This document shows positions 42,996 to 43,983 of a DNA stretch of 43,983 nt, piece by piece. The stretch is from Xanthomonas chitinilytica. Lineage in GTDB: Bacteria > Pseudomonadota > Gammaproteobacteria > Xanthomonadales > Xanthomonadaceae. Below the pieces are notes generated by a model. That model did not search any database. It was not told the origin of the DNA and saw only the letters and a list, made by a program, of their open reading frames with translations. Position 1 is the first letter of the stretch. The number at the start of each line of letters is the position of its first letter. The translations under genes and the position numbers were made by a program. The stretch spans positions 1 to 43,983 of the forward strand of contig NZ_JAPCHY010000020.1 of the NCBI RefSeq assembly GCF_026107455.2. Direction: 5' to 3'.

Positions 42996-43868
42996 ATGAT
43001 CGAGGACTTCCTTTCCTACCTGCAGGTCGAGCGGCGGATGTCGGCGCATACGCTCGATGCCTACCGCCGCGACCTGGCGGCGCTGGCCGCCTGGGTCGGC
43101 GAGGACGTCGCCGTCGCGACGCTGGACGCGGACCGGCTGCGGCAGTTCATCGCGGCCGAACATCGCCGCGGGCTGTCGGCCAAGAGCCTGCAGCGGCGGC
43201 TGTCGGCCTGCCGCAGCTTCTACCAGTGGTTGTTGAAGAACGGCCGCATCGCCAGCAACCCTGCCGCCGGCCTGCGCGCGCCGCGGGCGCCGCGCAAGCT
43301 GCCGCAGGTGCTGGATGCGGACGAGGCGGTGCAGCTGGTGGAACTGCCCACCGACGCACCGTTGGGGCTGCGCGACCGCGCGCTGCTGGAACTGTTCTAT
43401 TCCTCCGGCTTGCGCCTGAGCGAGCTGTGCGCGCTGCGCTGGTGCGACCTGGATTTCGCAGCCGGCGTCGTCACCGTGCTCGGCAAGGGCGGCAAGCAGC
43501 GCCAGGTGCCGGTCGGCTCGCATGCGCGCAAGGCGCTGCAGGAGTGGCAGGCCGACAGCGGCGCGGGGGGGCCATCGCCAGTGTTCCCCGGCCGCGGCGG
43601 GCGTCCGATCGGCCAGCGCGCCGTGCAGATCCGCATCAAGCAGCTGGCGCAGCGGCAGGGCCTGTTCAAGCACGTGCACCCGCACATGCTGCGGCACAGC
43701 TTCGCCAGCCACATCCTGGAATCGTCCGGCGACCTGCGCGGGGTGCAGGAACTGCTGGGCCATGCCGACATCGCCACCACCCAGATCTACACCCATCTGG
43801 ATTTCCAGCACCTGGCCAAGGTCTACGACGCGACGCACCCGCGTGCGCGCCGGGTCAAGAAGGACTAG
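42996..43868 (+). CDS. xerC: Site-specific tyrosine recombinase XerC
   Basis: A 290-residue tyrosine recombinase that resolves chromosome dimers at dif together with XerD. The SAM-like core-binding domain (1-90) is followed by the catalytic domain with Arg in SGLRLSELCALRW, Lys in GKGGKQR, HPHMLRHSFASH, LGHADIATT and the nucleophile Tyr in QIYTHLD. The ATG at 42996 is chosen by similarity to known XerC starts. A weak GAGG lies 13 nt upstream, and the frame is open to 42915 across the REP. The stop codon is part of the CTAG target of an IS insertion but is intact, so the protein is complete. Confidence 0.95.
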   Translation: MIEDFLSYLQVERRMSAHTLDAYRRDLAALAAWVGEDVAVATLDADRLRQFIAAEHRRGLSAKSLQRRLSACRSFYQWLLKNGRIASNPAAGLRAPRAPRKLPQVLDADEAVQLVELPTDAPLGLRDRALLELFYSSGLRLSELCALRWCDLDFAAGVVTVLGKGGKQRQVPVGSHARKALQEWQADSGAGGPSPVFPGRGGRPIGQRAVQIRIKQLAQRQGLFKHVHPHMLRHSFASHILESSGDLRGVQELLGHADIATTQIYTHLDFQHLAKVYDATHPRARRVKKD

Positions 43869-43983
43869 GTGTGTAAACCCAGGACGTTGTTCAGCGGGAG
43901 CTGGAGGCGGCTGATGGGTGGCTGGTAGCCGAGGCTGGCATGAGGTCTGTGCCAGTTGTACTGGTGCAGCCAGCGCGGGAGTG
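43865..43983 (-). CDS. IS481-family transposase, C-terminal fragment (5' part outside window)
   Basis: The minus strand encodes 38 residues and a stop: LPRWLHQYNWHRPHASLGYQ, then PPISRLQLPLNNVLGLHT. The YNWHRPHASLGYQPPISRL and LNNVLGLH motifs are the characteristic end of IS481-family DDE transposases. The TAG stop lies in the ctag shared with the xerC stop, just outside the presumed IS end. Integrity of the rest of the element cannot be judged. Confidence 0.88.
   Translation of the reverse strand, partial: LPRWLHQYNWHRPHASLGYQPPISRLQLPLNNVLGLHT
43870..43983 (-). mobile_element. Right end of an IS481-family insertion sequence (partial)
   Basis: The element appears to start at tgtgtaaaccc right after actagg (43864-43869). 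The TGT terminus and NCTAGN target agree with what is known for IS481 of Bordetella, which duplicates a 6-bp NCTAGN site. The other end lies beyond the window. Confidence 0.75.

Noticed and set aside
42996..43868. XerC as a phage or integron integrase
   Set aside because: The lptM-dapF-DUF484-xerC order and family motifs identify the housekeeping recombinase, and no phage genes or att-like repeats are present.

Overview
The window is a GC-rich chromosomal segment of a gammaproteobacterium, most likely from the Xanthomonadaceae (Lysobacterales), close to Stenotrophomonas or Pseudoxanthomonas. The evidence is the GC-rich codon use, family-type palindromic REP elements (tgtaggagcgacgtcagtcg...), the lptM-dapF-DUF484-xerC block, an algZ-algR-hemC block, and a catecholate siderophore operon with the split entB/entB' arrangement that I recall from Stenotrophomonas maltophilia. 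The genus is inferred; no rRNA or other marker gene is present.

Layout. 1-1264: the 3' end of an alpha/beta hydrolase and a bestrophin-like membrane protein. 1279-6199: a stress-type regulatory module. It has an ECF41 sigma factor with its usual partner, a carboxymuconolactone decarboxylase-like protein, and a periplasmic cupin on the minus strand. Divergent from these, on the plus strand, are a tiny protein made only of a sigma region 4, a LysR regulator, an NAD(P)-binding oxidoreductase/epimerase and an Ohr/OsmC peroxidase. Two matches to the ECF41 promoter (TGTCACA-N16-CGTC) and two copies of a candidate LysR operator (TGGTGCGT-N6-CAMCA) tie the module together. 6200-6720 has no convincing gene.

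6743-20451: one very compact operon of eleven genes behind a Fur-box-like site. It encodes export (MFS), 2,3-dihydroxybenzoate synthesis (isochorismate synthase, isochorismatase, SDR dehydrogenase), activation (DHB-AMP ligase), a free aryl carrier protein, a C-A-PCP-TE NRPS whose specificity residues read as the EntF serine code, uptake (binding protein, one FecCD permease, ATPase) and an intracellular esterase for iron release. No TonB-dependent receptor or phosphopantetheinyl transferase is present in the window.

20452-21840: sparse, with a small disordered Q/G-rich protein and a small conserved-looking hypothetical. 22030-30798: opgH, a carboxylesterase, the AlgZ/AlgR-like two-component pair, hemC, a DUF481 outer-membrane protein, a WYL regulator, a lipocalin and a small membrane protein. 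30867-36517: two exported S9 peptidases flanking a PLP aminotransferase. 36897-40520: a type Va autotransporter with an extended signal peptide. 40604-43868: DUF454, LptM, DapF, DUF484 and XerC. The window ends inside an IS481-family element inserted at the CTAG of the xerC stop codon.

Two architectural themes recur. Many genes overlap by ATGA, TGATG, TAGTG or TTGA. Several single genes have a -10-like hexamer only 6-9 nt before the start codon, which suggests leaderless transcripts.
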